Assembly: GCA_003956705.1 (NCBI GenBank)
Contig: QZCP01000712.1
Span: forward strand, 62,001-126,000
Origin: Brevipalpus yothersi
Lineage: Eukaryota; Arthropoda; Arachnida; Trombidiformes; Tenuipalpidae
DNA: 64,000 nt
Direction of reading: 5' to 3'
In this document: piece after piece, positions 13,156 to 24,767 of the stretch
How positions within the stretch are numbered: the stretch's first letter is position 1
Layout of the letters: every line of letters begins with the position of its first letter
Notes under the pieces: generated by a model
Seen by the model: the letters and a program-made list of their open reading frames with translations, nothing else
What the model was told of the DNA's origin: nothing
Databases searched by the model: none
Made by a program: the position numbers and the translations under genes

Positions 13156-13211
<56 letters not shown>
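13156..13211. repeat. (GA)n microsatellite
   Basis: A 56-bp nearly uninterrupted AG dinucleotide run in the shared UBAC1/VCF-like upstream region. Confidence 0.97.
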
Positions 13212-13214
<3 letters not shown>

Positions 13215-13269
13215 AAAGATATTCTGGTTTGTATCACGAGTGAAGCAAGAGAGAGAGAAAAATGTAAAC

Positions 13270-13374
13270 AACAAGCTTGAAGCTTGTTTCAAGATCTCTC
13301 TTCTCAATTGAATTGAGAGAGAGTCTTGTGTATTCATTGCTCATGTGTGTTGATAAACTGAGCTTCAAGCTCAG
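13270..13374. repeat. Cluster of three short perfect palindromes
   Basis: Three inverted repeats, each with a single-base centre: aacaagctt-g-aagcttgtt (13270-13288), tctcaatt-g-aattgaga (13302-13318) and ctgagctt-c-aagctcag (13358-13374). All have a TT-N-AA core. They may be protein-binding sites; no factor is claimed. Confidence 0.7.
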
Positions 13375-13508
13375 AGCTTGCAACAAACTGATTGTGTGTG
13401 TGTGTGTTGTGAAGATTTCATCAAGCTACCAATCAATGATTATATAGTATGAATTGCAGTTAATTATGATTATTTAATGATTAAGCTTGTATCCAGAGTT
13501 ACTTGATC

Positions 13509-14179
13509 ATGACTTTAACTAATTTGAGGTAAATTTTGTGATACTTTTGGTGTTTATGTGTTTGGGTCGCAATATCCTGTCTCATCCCAAGTCTCTCTCT
13601 TTCTCTCTCTCTCTTCTCCCCTGATTTCACAATTTTTTTCTCTCTCTCCTCTCTCTTCTCTCTCTCCGTTTATACTAATCTGTGTGCAGGAAAAGAGGAC
13701 GCGATGATGATGAAAGCGCTTTCCTACCGATATCAAAGCGAAAGCCACAAGATAACCCTTTAAGTGGACCTGGTGTGCCCAATGATTTTTTCAATTCCAC
13801 AATCACCAATGGAGCTTCTATATCCAATGGTGATCATCAACACCAACACCACTTATCACCGCCTGTCAATGTTCCCACATCCACTGTAACGTCAAGTCAA
13901 TTTCTCTCAACCAGTGCCACAGCTTCTCAATCTAATGATGTAGATAGTAAGAATGTTGCAAATTCAAGCCACTTCCGGTCCGGTTTCACTGATGGAAATG
14001 AAACTCAGTCATCAGGAGCTCATCATGAAGTAAACTCTATGCTCGCTAATCCTCAAGTAGGACCATCTTATCAGCCTCTTTTATCAAATTCAGAAAATCC
14101 CATCTATTTTGAACAGAATCGAATACTTTTCGAAGCTCATATGAGCAGACTTCAACGGCAACAAATTAAAGTGAGATGA
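13509..14179 (+). CDS. FAM104/VCF-like VCP nuclear cofactor (putative)
   Basis: Exon 1 is only 20 coding nt (13509-13528, MTLTNLR up to the AG|GTAAAT donor) and exon 2 is 13690-14179, giving 169 residues. The join creates LRKRGRDDDESAF, matching the basic RKRRR-type start of the mammalian FAM104/VCF proteins. The C-terminus ENPIYFEQNRILFEAHMSR resembles the helix of that family (human: GLYFHINQTLREAHFHSLQ) that binds the VCP/p97 N-domain. The middle is Ser/Asn/Gln/His-rich and probably disordered. The 161-nt intron has an unusually long CT-rich tract (13590-13677) before its acceptor. If the homology is right, the product recruits VCP to the nucleus for ubiquitin-dependent unfolding, which fits its pairing with UBAC1. 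The identification rests on two short motifs. Confidence 0.6.
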
Positions 14180-15707
14180 CTAACAATAAAATCTCATTGA
14201 TGAAGGTCAAAATGTTCCTCTCATTATGTTCACTTGAGCATGTCAGCCTCACGACCTTGGGTCACTTCCTACGTCGTAAAAGATACACACTATTGAGCAA
14301 TCTTGCCAGAGTCACAATTACTCTGCATTCATCTCTGGATTTGACCTTTCGAGTGTGATGGATTGTACTAATGTTTGAGACATCTATTAATCCCTCGATT
14401 GGATCAAATAAAATGCTTAAGATCACTCATGAGATCATTTTAAGTGTGGTAATTAAAAAAATCGCCTTCCATAGCTTTTTGTGCGATCGATTATTTATGG
14501 ACCAAGTCCTAGTAGCGGTGATAGTGGGAGAAATGGGATGCCCTGAAAACGAATATTGGCTTCTGATGGTAATAACTTCAAATTTCCTTCATTTCAATCC
14601 GAATAATAATTATCATGCTTACATTTCCTCAGGGATGGAGCTAGCCTTAAAGTTAGCTAAATAGCTTGATGGGAATAACTCCCTGATGATCTATGTCCCT
14701 AGTCTTCCTGAATGCCAAGGATGGACAGAAGTTTCCATTCATTCTATTCGATGCACACTTTCACCTCTTTTCTCACAATTATCAATGTAAGATATGACGT
14801 CATTAGGCCAATTCATCTCTCCACAAATGAGAAGATAATGGAAATTGTCTCATCGATTTCTCATCTTGTGCAGCTTTTGTGCCCAAAACAGAAGCACTAA
14901 AGACACTTCTTAATGAGGACAAAGTTCAAAGAGAACGTTCTTTTATCAGTGACAATTGAAACTATGAACTCTTTCTACTTTTCTTATCGGAAAGCTTCGA
15001 TTTGGTTTCATCCCTAGAAGACTGATCAAAAGTTGGCCTCCTCTCAAAAAGTCCTCTGCTCTGGATCCTATTTCTGAAAATAAGTTTAGCTTTCAGCAAT
15101 GGTAATTATTTTATCGTACAAGTTCCTGAGCAATGTCTACAGCATTTTGGTCCTAGTTCTATGAAAGTGGCCAGTTTCCTCCTAGAAAAATGGCCAATCA
15201 GCTTCGGAAGAAATCTTGGTCAAGTGACAAGGAAGAATTGCCTTAGGTAAACTTAGACGAAATGGAAACACTGCTCATATGAATCTGTTTAATTTCCAGC
15301 ATTCTATGATTTGAAAGAAAATATTCATAACACTACTCGAGGCCTGTTCAAAGTTCTAACTGCAAATATTCTCATCGTGCTTTTATGAGATTGGTTGAAT
15401 CCTCTAACTCAACAAATTCATGACTTCTTCCGACTTTCATGTGTAAGAAGGAGTATATACTTTACTACAGAGTATAGTATATAGTACATATGTACTACAT
15501 ACAGTGTATATACATAACTGACTTTAATCCGTTCTCGACGAATTCAGAATGCCTAAAGTCTTAACTAAAGACAAATGTCAGTGTATAAAAAAGTTCTAGA
15601 AATTTATTTGTGAAACTTTCGATTTTTTCTCTCAAAATGCATACAAGAGTAGAAAATTTTCCAAAATAAAACTTGTGATTTCTCTAAAAATAACTGAAGA
15701 TACGGAA
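14180..15707. other. Intergenic, VCF-like to PEX11
   Basis: About 1.5 kb with only chance open frames. It includes an AT-rich palindrome-dense patch at 15450-15520 (tagtacatatgtacta and neighbours). The 3' untranslated region of the VCF-like gene probably occupies the left part. No gene is supported. Confidence 0.55.
15603..15608 (-). terminator. Poly(A) signal of PEX11
   Basis: AATAAA on the minus strand, about 100 nt beyond the PEX11 stop codon. Confidence 0.5.
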
Positions 15708-16572
15708 TCATGAAGGAACCATTCTGTACTTAGGGTTGATCATTTGTACGATGCTTGCTACGGAAGAAATCGCACCAATTACGCTTACTTTTCTTGGACT
15801 GAGATTACAGCGTCCAAGAGATTCAAGTACGATCAAGGTATCGCAGAAATTCTTGATAGTATCAACTGATAAGGCTTTGTGTCTGGCAAGAAGCTCTTGA
15901 AGCTTCTGTGAGCCTGAACATGCAGGAGATTTGATAAACTTGTTTCGACTTTGATTATTGTACAACTCATAAATCTCTATAATGTCCCGTAGAAGACATG
16001 AAAAAGAGGAGAGAAAGAGAAATTGGTTGCTCAGATAAGCCCATTTCTTTTGATCCCCTTTGAAAAGTCCTGTTTTCTTCAGCAATGCTATGTGGTCTAC
16101 CAGAAGAGACAGAGAGGCTGATATTTTCGAAAAAGAAATGACCAATGCTGGAAGTGAATTATGAACAGTTATTCCAGATGAGTTAGCGTACAGCATATCA
16201 ACACCTCTTCCGAAACGCAGAACTGTCAAAACGTGAAAAAATGCATGTCATAATTGAGTGTGACGATCGTTTCAAATATTGCATTCAGTTATTCTGAAAT
16301 CAAATCAAAGAATTTATTATTCTCTCTTACATGCTCTTGCTGTCCCTAGAAGAGTGTCTAAATCTTTCAGCTTGATAATCAACTCTTTATTCTCTCCTTT
16401 TTTCTCAAGAGATGCCCAATAGAATCTGCAGGAATATTGCCATAACCTGAGAGAGAAAACTGCAATCATAAGTTCCAAGAACGAAAATCACAAGACAAGA
16501 TAGGAAAAATTACCTCAGAAGCTTATCTCTTCCAGTTGATAGGGCATTCAGTCTCATAAATTCGTCCATCAT
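15708..16572 (-). CDS. PEX11: Peroxisomal membrane protein 11
   Basis: Membrane-shaping protein that elongates peroxisomes before division. Exons on the minus strand: 16572-16514, 16446-16331 and 16222-15708 give 229 residues, near the usual 235-260. The N-terminus MMDEFMRLNALSTGRDKLLR aligns with the amphipathic start of PEX11, followed by LWQYSCRFYWASL. LRFGRGVDMLYA matches the family LRLGNS-type motif and KKWAYLSNQFLFLSS matches the central conserved segment. The C-terminus has a hydrophobic helix (VSVIGAISSVASIVQMI) and ends with NPKYR, like the terminal membrane segment of other members. The start is the first of two adjacent ATGs; either could be used. Alpha, beta or gamma type cannot be resolved by eye. 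Confidence 0.9.
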
Positions 16573-17407
16573 ACTGAATATTGTGAGACACAAAGCTCAA
16601 CACACTAGATGATTCCTAAGGCCGAACTTAATGTTTTGTAAACAGTTATCTTCTTTACAACAGATTGTTAACAGAATGACGCAACAAGGAAAAAATCAGT
16701 CTTTCCTCCAGGAGGAGTCAGGATCAGACATCGTGAGAGCTCTAGATCTTCATCGATGGAACATTTTCAACTTTTAACGAACAAACAAGTCTAAATTATT
16801 CCTCTTCAACCCTCTACAATAGAGTTTACAATTTGTAAGAGAGAAGACAAAGAGAACTTTGAACACTGATGTTCAGTTGCCTAGCCATTAGGAACAGGAA
16901 TGAAAAATTAGACATCAGTATGGAGGAGAACTTTCTGTAACATTATTATTAAAGAACCAACGTTGTTCGGAGTCATGATAAGTTATTTAAGGAAAACTCA
17001 GATGCACGTTTTTTGCATTCTCCACAGCGAAGTGAGTGAATAAATTCATTTTTGATACTCATTTACGACAAAGAATAAGAAACTTCGCTGATACACAATT
17101 GTGTGATGGAAGAGTATCGAGTGAATTATTATTTCAGAAACTGATGTTCAACTCAATGATAACGATCAAACAAAGAATTTTAGCTTGTCTAGGAGTGATC
17201 TGAAAGATTGTTTGATTAACTTGAATGAGCTTCAAGTCAGGAATTTAGCACCCCCTAGTTTGATGAAAAAATAATCACAAGATAGGATCAAAACTGATCA
17301 TTCGATTAGAGTTAATGATTTATTACTCTTTTGACTTAAAATGATGATGATTTATCAGTTTTTTTGGATCTGAAATATGATTGGTGGACAAGAATTTCAG
17401 AGAGATC
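16573..17407. other. Intergenic, PEX11 to SPT16
   Basis: 835 bp between the PEX11 start and the SPT16 stop, both genes on the minus strand. No coding signal seen. It should contain the PEX11 promoter and the SPT16 3' untranslated region. Confidence 0.55.
17319..17324 (-). terminator. Poly(A) signal of SPT16
   Basis: AATAAA on the minus strand, 84 nt beyond the SPT16 stop codon. Confidence 0.55.
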
Positions 17408-20400
17408 CTACTTTTTGAGCTTCTTCCTTTTGGAATCGGAGTCATCCCTAGATCTTTTGGAAGAGTGACCATTCTTAACGGGGCTTCTCCCTTTCGATGA
17501 GGGTTTTGACTTGTAACTAGGGCCTTTCTTGGTCGACTTGGTATCACCAAGTGTCTCCAAATCTTTCTCACGGTCAGCTCTTGCTGCTTCCTCTTCTAAT
17601 TCATCCCAATCTTTGCCACTCTCTTCGGATGAACCAAGATCTTCTTGTTCTGAATCCCAGAAAAAGTGAAACAAAAGCGTTCAGAGCAAAGTCAAAAAAC
17701 TTGAAAACCAAATTTTGGGATTCAATATTCTCACCTGAGTAAGATTCACTATCCGTAACATCAGATCCAGTTACATCGGACTCTGATTCATCTTCATAAT
17801 CATCTTCATCTGTTGGATTGTATTGATCATCTTCCTCATCATCATCATCATCAGCTTCCTGCTCAGCGTCGCTTTCAGGATCAAGGAAAGACCAACCGCC
17901 AGACTCGAAAAATCCTTCAGGGTCATCGATGATGGTCTTCATGATTTTGGTCCAGTTCAAACTCTGTATTCCTTCAGTATATCTTATATCGCATTGACTG
18001 AAATAAATAATTAGTTAGAGACTTGGCATAAGAAACTAGAAGTTAGAATAGCTTACTTCAACCATTCTTTCACGTGGTCCAGCATGTTCATCGGTACCGC
18101 ACTGATCATTGCGACTTTTCGGTTATAGTCTTTGAAGACAAATACCATATCAAAATTTTTCAGATGGAATTGAACACGCTCAAAGTGAACCAATTCAACT
18201 TCATCCAATGTTATGACGAAAGGAGGCTAAAGAGAAATCAAATTTAGAATCAACCATCAATAAAAGAGGATATTTACTTACCCAATCAGTTAAATTGACC
18301 AAACAGGATGAAGTTGGCTGTAATTGGACAATACTACGATGAGGAACACCAGGGAAAGCAAGATCTCTGAATGGAGATTCAAAGTCGACTTCTCCTTTGG
18401 TTTTAGACTCAACATTGTCACAGAAACTTTGGAATGCTTGTTTCAGTTTGTTTCGCATTTCGCGTTCAGCTTGCTCAGCGGCCAGATCATCACGATCATG
18501 CATGTGCTGATTCTTGTTCAAGTCGGTAGTAATTTCACCAACTTCAGTATAGAACTGCATATCAGCGTGCTTTTTCTTACCAAACATGATCGCATTTTTG
18601 AGAGTAAAGTGAATCAAGATGATCATTTCGCCATCACAAGGCTGAAAGAAAGCGTGTTTGATGTTATTGAAAAGAATATCGATTTTATCGCCTTTAAGAG
18701 ATGTGAATCGGAAACCATTGACATGAGCCTCGAGGATTCCTCCTATTCTCTTGGAGTAGATGTTGGGACGAATGTATAAATCTTTCAGTTTGGGATTACT
18801 TTTGTTGTTGCTTAATATCAGAGTATCCTGCTTCACGATACCTTCTTTTTCACGCTCTTCAGCTTCTCGAGTTTTGAATTTCTTTTGTACCTCTTTGATC
18901 AGCCTGAAAGCAGTGTTCAAATTCGAAGATGGTGCCGCAATCTCGCCTGGCTCTTTCACATTGGTAGCTCTGAATGTAATTTCTTTCAAGAAAGTAGCTT
19001 CAGGATTTGAGAACATTGACCCCTCATTTTTGGCCAGAGTTGAGCCAGGATGGAAATAATTAAGACGCAAATATGTATAGTCGCCCTCAACCGATTGTGA
19101 AATGTTTTTGATTGTTGATATATGGAATGGTATTGGGAGGCCAAACATGGGGAGGATTATGGTTTCATACTTTCTATCAACGAATATCTTCAACTCGGAA
19201 ATCTCAGGCTCTTTGGGCATATTGTTGATTGATTTGTAAGAAACATTAGATTTTCGCAGTTTCTGTTTCTCTCCATCACTGGACTTTTGAGCGAGTCGAG
19301 CTCGAGCGGCTTCATTCAGTTGTTCTGCGAGTTCTTTTTGATGAAGCTTACGTTTTTCTTCGGTCGAAGGTTCTGCCTGTTTCACAAAAAATCATCATGT
19401 CATTCAAGATCATTAATCATATGATAATATACTTACTCTCAATTTAGAATTCAGAATGGCGGTCCTTCCGCCAGCTCGGCCGAGCAATTGATCTTCAACA
19501 ATTGCTGGCTTCTCATCTTCCTCCTCCTCTTCTTCTTCATCTTCCTCCTCTTTGAGGCATATCATGATGTTTTTCAGCTTTTTCTTGGATGGAGTCAAGG
19601 TGTCAGCAGGCTTTCCAGCATTGGCAACGACAGTATCAGAAATGAAGAGAGCATAATTTCGAGACTCATCGTCTTTGGCTTCAGAATTGGTCAGATTTGA
19701 AAAACCAACTGCAACGACGAATGTCATCCCTTTTTTCACAACACTAGTACTTTTTGGTCCGATCAAGAGAGAAGGCTCGCGGAATTCTATGCCAGTAGCG
19801 AACCCAAGATTTTTTGTAAGTTTATCAACAAGTTCAGGACGATCTTTTTCCACAATGTTAACTGCAGCTTTGTACACATCACATAACTTTACACCATCTT
19901 GTAGCTTGTTGAGCACCACATCGTATACGGATAATAGAAACTCGTATGTTTCTTGTTGTTTTTGAGATGGATTAACCAGAATTGTTCTCACTATATTCGA
20001 ACAGTATTGGCGAAAACGAATTCCCAGAGCACAAATGATTGCGCCGAAATGGAGATTGTTTTTATCACTTGTGACACTGAATTTCAAATTAAAGTTGCCT
20101 CCTGATTGTATAATAGGAGTGTAACACAATTCCACTAATTGAGGATCAACACTCTTCAAGTATTTTCTATCCTGATGAGCTTTCTCAACCCCATCAGCTA
20201 GACGAGAGTGTTTCACCTTTTTGTCAGCATCAATTATCTCAGTAATTTCATCTTTCAAGTAGCGTTCATAGATTTCATTAGTCAGTCCACTGGCTTTCTT
20301 TATTAATTCAACCTCAGAATCCTCTTTAGGGGCAATAATGTAGGCAATTTGTGATCCAACGTCAACGGTCTCGAAACCTTTGGCATTGTATACTTTCTTC

Positions 20401-20867
20401 CACTCGGTGAGAAACTCATCATCTTCAAATTTATCCTTGGTAAATTCACCGACCTTTCGTCCATTCTTGCTTTTACTAATCACTTCGATGAGTTTATTAT
20501 AATTCGCTTGATCCTTGTCGGTCTTATCACGTGTTATTAGGGTAACCGGTGGCACATCTTTCTCATTTTCCTTGCTTGACTCTATCACCTTCAAGAATTC
20601 AATCTTCTTTTTACTAGCAAGTATGTGGATAGAATCTTCGGCAAGAACGGTAATGGTATCGGTGAGTTCATAGCCGAGTAGCCATGTTTGTAAGGCAACC
20701 GACTTGGAGTAAGATATAGAGTCATCGGAGGCGATGGCAAATACAATGGCGTCCACATCACCAAGATCAGCGTGATCAGACGGATTTTTCCAGCTTTGAT
20801 AAAGCCGCTTGGCCCTTCTGAAGAAGGCGCCTTTGTCAAGAACAATCTGTGCACTCCGAGAGGCCAT
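17408..20867 (-). CDS. SPT16 (SUPT16H): FACT complex subunit SPT16
   Basis: Histone chaperone subunit that, with SSRP1, loosens and reassembles nucleosomes during transcription and replication. Exons on the minus strand: 20867-19437, 19376-18282, 18226-18057, 17997-17735, 17649-17408, 3201 nt, 1066 residues (human 1047). The N-terminal domain is the inactive M24 peptidase fold (TWLLGYELTDTI; GNFNLKFSVTSD; KGMTFVVAVGFSNL). Then come the dimerisation and middle domains (IVQLQPTSSCLVNLTDW; YTEGIQSLNWTKIMK), an acidic tail that binds H2A-H2B (DDPEGFFESGGWSFLDPES onward, Asp/Glu-rich) and a basic Lys/Arg/Ser end. A long Glu run (about residue 450) lies before the first intron. Start MASRSAQIVLDKG; the frame extends upstream, but this ATG matches the family. 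Introns are 55-85 nt. Head-to-head with mitofusin. Confidence 0.96.
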
Positions 20868-22432
20868 TCTGTGTGTATGATGGAAAATAAACAAGATTAA
20901 CAAATGCCAAATTAAACAATTAATATTCTGTCTAATCACATCAAATCAAGCAACTGAACACATTTCAAAATATGATCCACCCAACATACATTAAATTGCT
21001 GATTGATGATGAAATTAATGATACAAATGATGATGAAAATGGTGATGATGATGGTGGTAAGAGTAGCTTTCCGAAGACAACATGAACAACTTGAACAACA
21101 AGTGATGTATGATACTTTTCACTTGCTCAACCAAACAGATAAATAGCAGCCCTGATATAACAAATATACACAATGGAAGATGATGATAATCAGAATGTTA
21201 CTTAATTGAAAATGAATCAAATCAAGTATGATTTGAAATCATTTCCACTAATCAAATACACTCAAACCAAAGAGTACTGACAAGAGTGAGCACTGAATGC
21301 TGAAGACCAACAATTCTTTCACTAACCACAAGCGGCGCTAAGCAGTGAATTTTCCAATTCTGAATCAGATTTTGTTCAATTCGATAATTTTTGGCCACGA
21401 GATTAGGCTTCTGAGATAATTTTTGGCCACCCTATCGCCCCTGATAAGAGGAAAATTTTCATCTATCAGGTAGAAAAACTGGTCAAATTGCAAGATATCG
21501 AGCTATCTGACTATTTTGACCCGTTTTTCATCCAAATTATCGTGGCCAAAAATTATCATTCGAATTATTGTCGAGAATAATTTTTTCAGCTCTGTCTCTG
21601 AAAACCGGTCTTAAGGAACTAAGCTACCGAAAAAGCGTTTCACTTTTTTTCGCGAAGTGCTCACTCTTGTCAATACTCTTTGACTCAAACACACACACAG
21701 ATCCAGAAGCTGCCGGATTCTGATACACTCAAACACACATTACACTTAAGCCATCTACATTCTCTTTATCATTGCTCTTTACGCGCCCTACTTAAGCGCC
21801 CTCTGCATCTTCTTTATCGATAATTATAATAATTAAAAAGTTGCCAATTTTAATTGAAATTAATTTGCAAATTGGAAAAGTTGATAATTAGTGGATAGAT
21901 GGATAATGGAGGACATGAAATGAGTGCATGGAAATGCGAGATACATTGATCACTTGAACGTGTAGCTGTATACACTATTGACAACTTGTGAGTTGTACTC
22001 CCGCCTTGAATTTGATCGATTCGCTTGTCTCCAAGAACATCGCGAGCAGGTGCCAGGAGCATGAGTTTTGGACACATTTTTGCTCATCTTCTATGGTAAA
22101 CTGTGTGTGTATATATGTTATATTTATCATTATGATGGTGGAATGTTTGATCGATTTTAATTAGTTTAATCAATTGGTACATATTTATTGGGTGTTTATT
22201 GGTGTGGATGACTCATTGGTTGTCTTGAGAAGTTCCAGTTTTCATCTTGCTGAGGTAAGAAGATGAGGACCCTTATCTTTGATGTGTTTGTTTTCCTTTT
22301 GAGCAGATCAGCTGCTGATCATGCATGTTTCCACGCTTCTTTGCTTGCTTCTCATTTGGGAAACTTTAGTGATTGTGATTAGCGATGGATTGATTTATTT
22401 GCATTATCATTATCGCCATTTTAGGTGCCCCA
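20868..22432. promoter_or_regulatory. Divergent upstream region SPT16 / mitofusin
   Basis: 1.57 kb between two divergent start codons. It contains the hAT-type MITE (21260-21690) and a probable 5'-UTR intron of mitofusin, donor GAG|GTAAGA at 22255 and acceptor TTTTAG at 22424 (170 nt), just upstream of the mitofusin ATG. No core promoter element can be assigned with confidence. Confidence 0.5.
21260..21690. mobile_element. hAT-type MITE, complete with target-site duplication
   Basis: A non-autonomous DNA transposon of 415 bp (21268-21682). Its ends are 26-bp inverted repeats (21268-21293 and 21657-21682) starting CAAAGAGTA and differing at one base. It is flanked by the 8-bp direct repeat ACTCAAAC (21260-21267 and 21683-21690). 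The 8-bp duplication and a CAAAG terminus, which fits the YARNG rule, point to the hAT superfamily. Inside, gataatttttggccac occurs twice in one orientation and once inverted. No transposase frame is present. Confidence 0.88.
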
Positions 22433-24767
22433 ATGTTAACCATGTTGGACACTGGACATGCTTTGAAGAGCAATGGAAGCAATGTGGCTCCAGTTGAGAC
22501 GCTAAGTTCTCCATTGAAAATATTCGTTCTCGCAAAGCGTAAGATTAACAGCATCTTTGTTGCCATCGATGAATATGTACAAGAAAGCAAAGAGTTCCTG
22601 CATCATTGTGATGGCACCATTGTTCAGCGAGAAACACTGGAGTCTGTTAATAATCTTGCGGAAAGGGTTGCCAATATACGTGAGGTGCTCCAGCGTGATC
22701 ACATGAAGGTGGCTTTCTTCGGAAGAACCAGCAATGGAAAGAGTACTGTGATAAATTCTGTTTTAGGGGATAAAATTTTACCTTCTGGGATGGGCCATAC
22801 GACAAATTGTTTTTTGCAAGTTGAAGGATCTGATTCAGATGAAGCATACCTTTTATTGGAGGGAGAGTCAACTGAGCGACTTAGTTTAGAGTCAGTGTCA
22901 CATTTAGCTAATGCACTGAACTCTGAGAAACTTGGTGATTCAACCCTTGTCCGAATTTTTTGGCCTAAAAATAAGTGTTCTCTTCTCAAAGATGATGTAG
23001 TGCTTGTAGATAGTCCAGGTATTGATGTATCACCAAACTTGGACGAATGGATAGATAAGCATTGCCTTGATGCTGATCTATTTGTACTAGTATCCAACGC
23101 TGAGTCTACCCTGATGAGAACCGAGAAAGCCTTTTTCCATAAGGTCAGTGAAAAGATTTCCAAGCCTAACATTTTTATTCTCAACAATCGATGGGATGCT
23201 GCCGCATCTGAGCCAGAGAATCTGGAAAAAGTGCGCAAGCAGCATACCGACCGAAGTGTGTCATTTTTAGCCGAAGAGTTGCGAGTAGTTCCTCGTAATA
23301 AGGCACCTGATCGGGTGTTTTTCGTATCTGCCAAAGAAGTTCTTCTTTGGCGAACTCAAGAGTCTAATAGAACGCCAACTGCCCAGTTAACGGATGGATT
23401 TCAATCGAGACTGTTTGAATTCGAGAATTTCGAACGAAGGTTCGAAGAATGTCTTTCAAAATCTGCTATCAAAACAAAATTTGATCAGCATACTCGTAGA
23501 GGTTACAGCATACTATCTGATTTGACCAAGACCCTGGGAACAGTCCATAATAATTCCTCTAATGCTAAGAGTAACAAGAAAAACCTCAAAAAGGATAGTA
23601 CAACCAAATTGGAACAGATGCAGCATAAAATGCAACTTCTCACCGATGAAATGAAAGAGAAAATACTCCACATTGTCGAGCAAACTGAATTTAAAGTTAA
23701 CATGGCTCTGAAAGAAGAGATTCGGAGATTATCTATATTGGTCAGTGATTTTAATCAGCCTTTTTCAGATGATGCATATCATCTTAGTACATATAAAAAA
23801 GACATCCATGCACATGTGGAACAGGGACTAGGCTCTAATATGAGAGCTCGTCTAACCAGCGAACTGTCAAACACCGTTGAATCAGTTCAAAAGGAGATGG
23901 TTGAACGAGTTTATCAGATATTACCAGATAGAGCTGAACGACGTGTAGATTTCATGGCTTTTCGATCTGGACAAAGCTTCGAGATTCTTTATCGTATCAA
24001 TTGTGAGTCTCTATTCGCCGATTTCCAGGAAGACTTAGAGTTCCGTTTCTCTTTTGGTCTAAGAAGTATGATAAAGCGTTTCACAAGAAATCGATCACCA
24101 AATTACAGTTCCATGCCCATTTCTCTCCCTCCAACTGCACCTCAAACTCCGAGTAATGATTACAAACCCTTACATAGCTCTGTTATCGCAGCAGAGTCAG
24201 ATCTCATGCCGATTGTCTCTAAACTAGCTCTTCTTAGCGGCACGCAATCACAAACCACAATCGGTGCCCTTGCTCTGGGAGGTCTGATGGTTAGAACTAT
24301 TGGATGGAAAGTTATTGCTTTCACTCTGAGTGTCTATGCAATCGCCTACACCTATGAAAGAGTAACGTGGAATAATAAAGCCAAAGAAAAAGCGTTCAAG
24401 AAACAATATGTCGATCATGCTACTCGCAAGCTCAAACTTATCGTTGATCTAACTAGCACTAACTGCTCTCATCAAGTCCAACAGTAAGTTTTATTTCCAT
24501 GATTGTTTCTAAGATTTCTCATTTTGTTCTGCATCTTTCAGGGAACTCACTTCTACATTTGCTCGCCTTTGTCATCTGTCTGATGATACCAACAAAAATT
24601 TGAAAGAAGAGATCGAGTCTCTCGAAGTTGCTATACGAGAGCTAGAGGAGATTGGAAACTCTGCTCGCACTTTGAAAAACAAGGCGAGTTTCCTTTCCTC
24701 AGAACTCGATAATTTCAGAGAGGTGTATCTGAGTGGAGATGATGATGATGTTCCATCAAACCTCTAA
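22433..24767 (+). CDS. MFN (Marf): Mitofusin (mitochondrial outer-membrane fusion GTPase)
   Basis: Dynamin-related GTPase that tethers and fuses mitochondrial outer membranes. Exons 22433-24483 and 24542-24767 (58-nt intron; the CA|G codon is split) give 758 residues, matching the family (741-757 in humans). GTPase motifs are intact: P-loop GRTSNGKST, switch region GMGHTTNCF, DSPG, and NRWD for guanine specificity. Heptad region HR1 follows near residues 380-420. The bipartite membrane segment lies at about 600-645 (ALGGLMVRTIGWKVIAF, then a second hydrophobic stretch) and HR2 is near the C-terminus, partly in exon 2. The first ATG after the upstream acceptor TTTTAG was chosen. The gene has a single orthologue-like appearance (MFN1 or MFN2 cannot be distinguished), as in Drosophila Marf. 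Confidence 0.96.

Larger units (their letters stand above)
12663..13508. promoter_or_regulatory. Divergent promoter region UBAC1 / VCF-like
   Basis: An 846-bp gap between two divergently transcribed starts. It holds a 56-bp (GA)n tract, three short odd-centred palindromes (13270-13374), and (GT)n at about 13395-13410. No TATA box or other core element can be assigned with confidence. Untranslated first exons may lie here. Confidence 0.5.

Noticed and set aside
18324..19059. Plus-strand frames of 99-151 codons opposite SPT16
   Set aside because: Antisense shadows of the conserved SPT16 exons.
22699..23334. 211-codon minus-strand frame opposite mitofusin
   Set aside because: Antisense shadow of the GTPase domain; no independent similarity.
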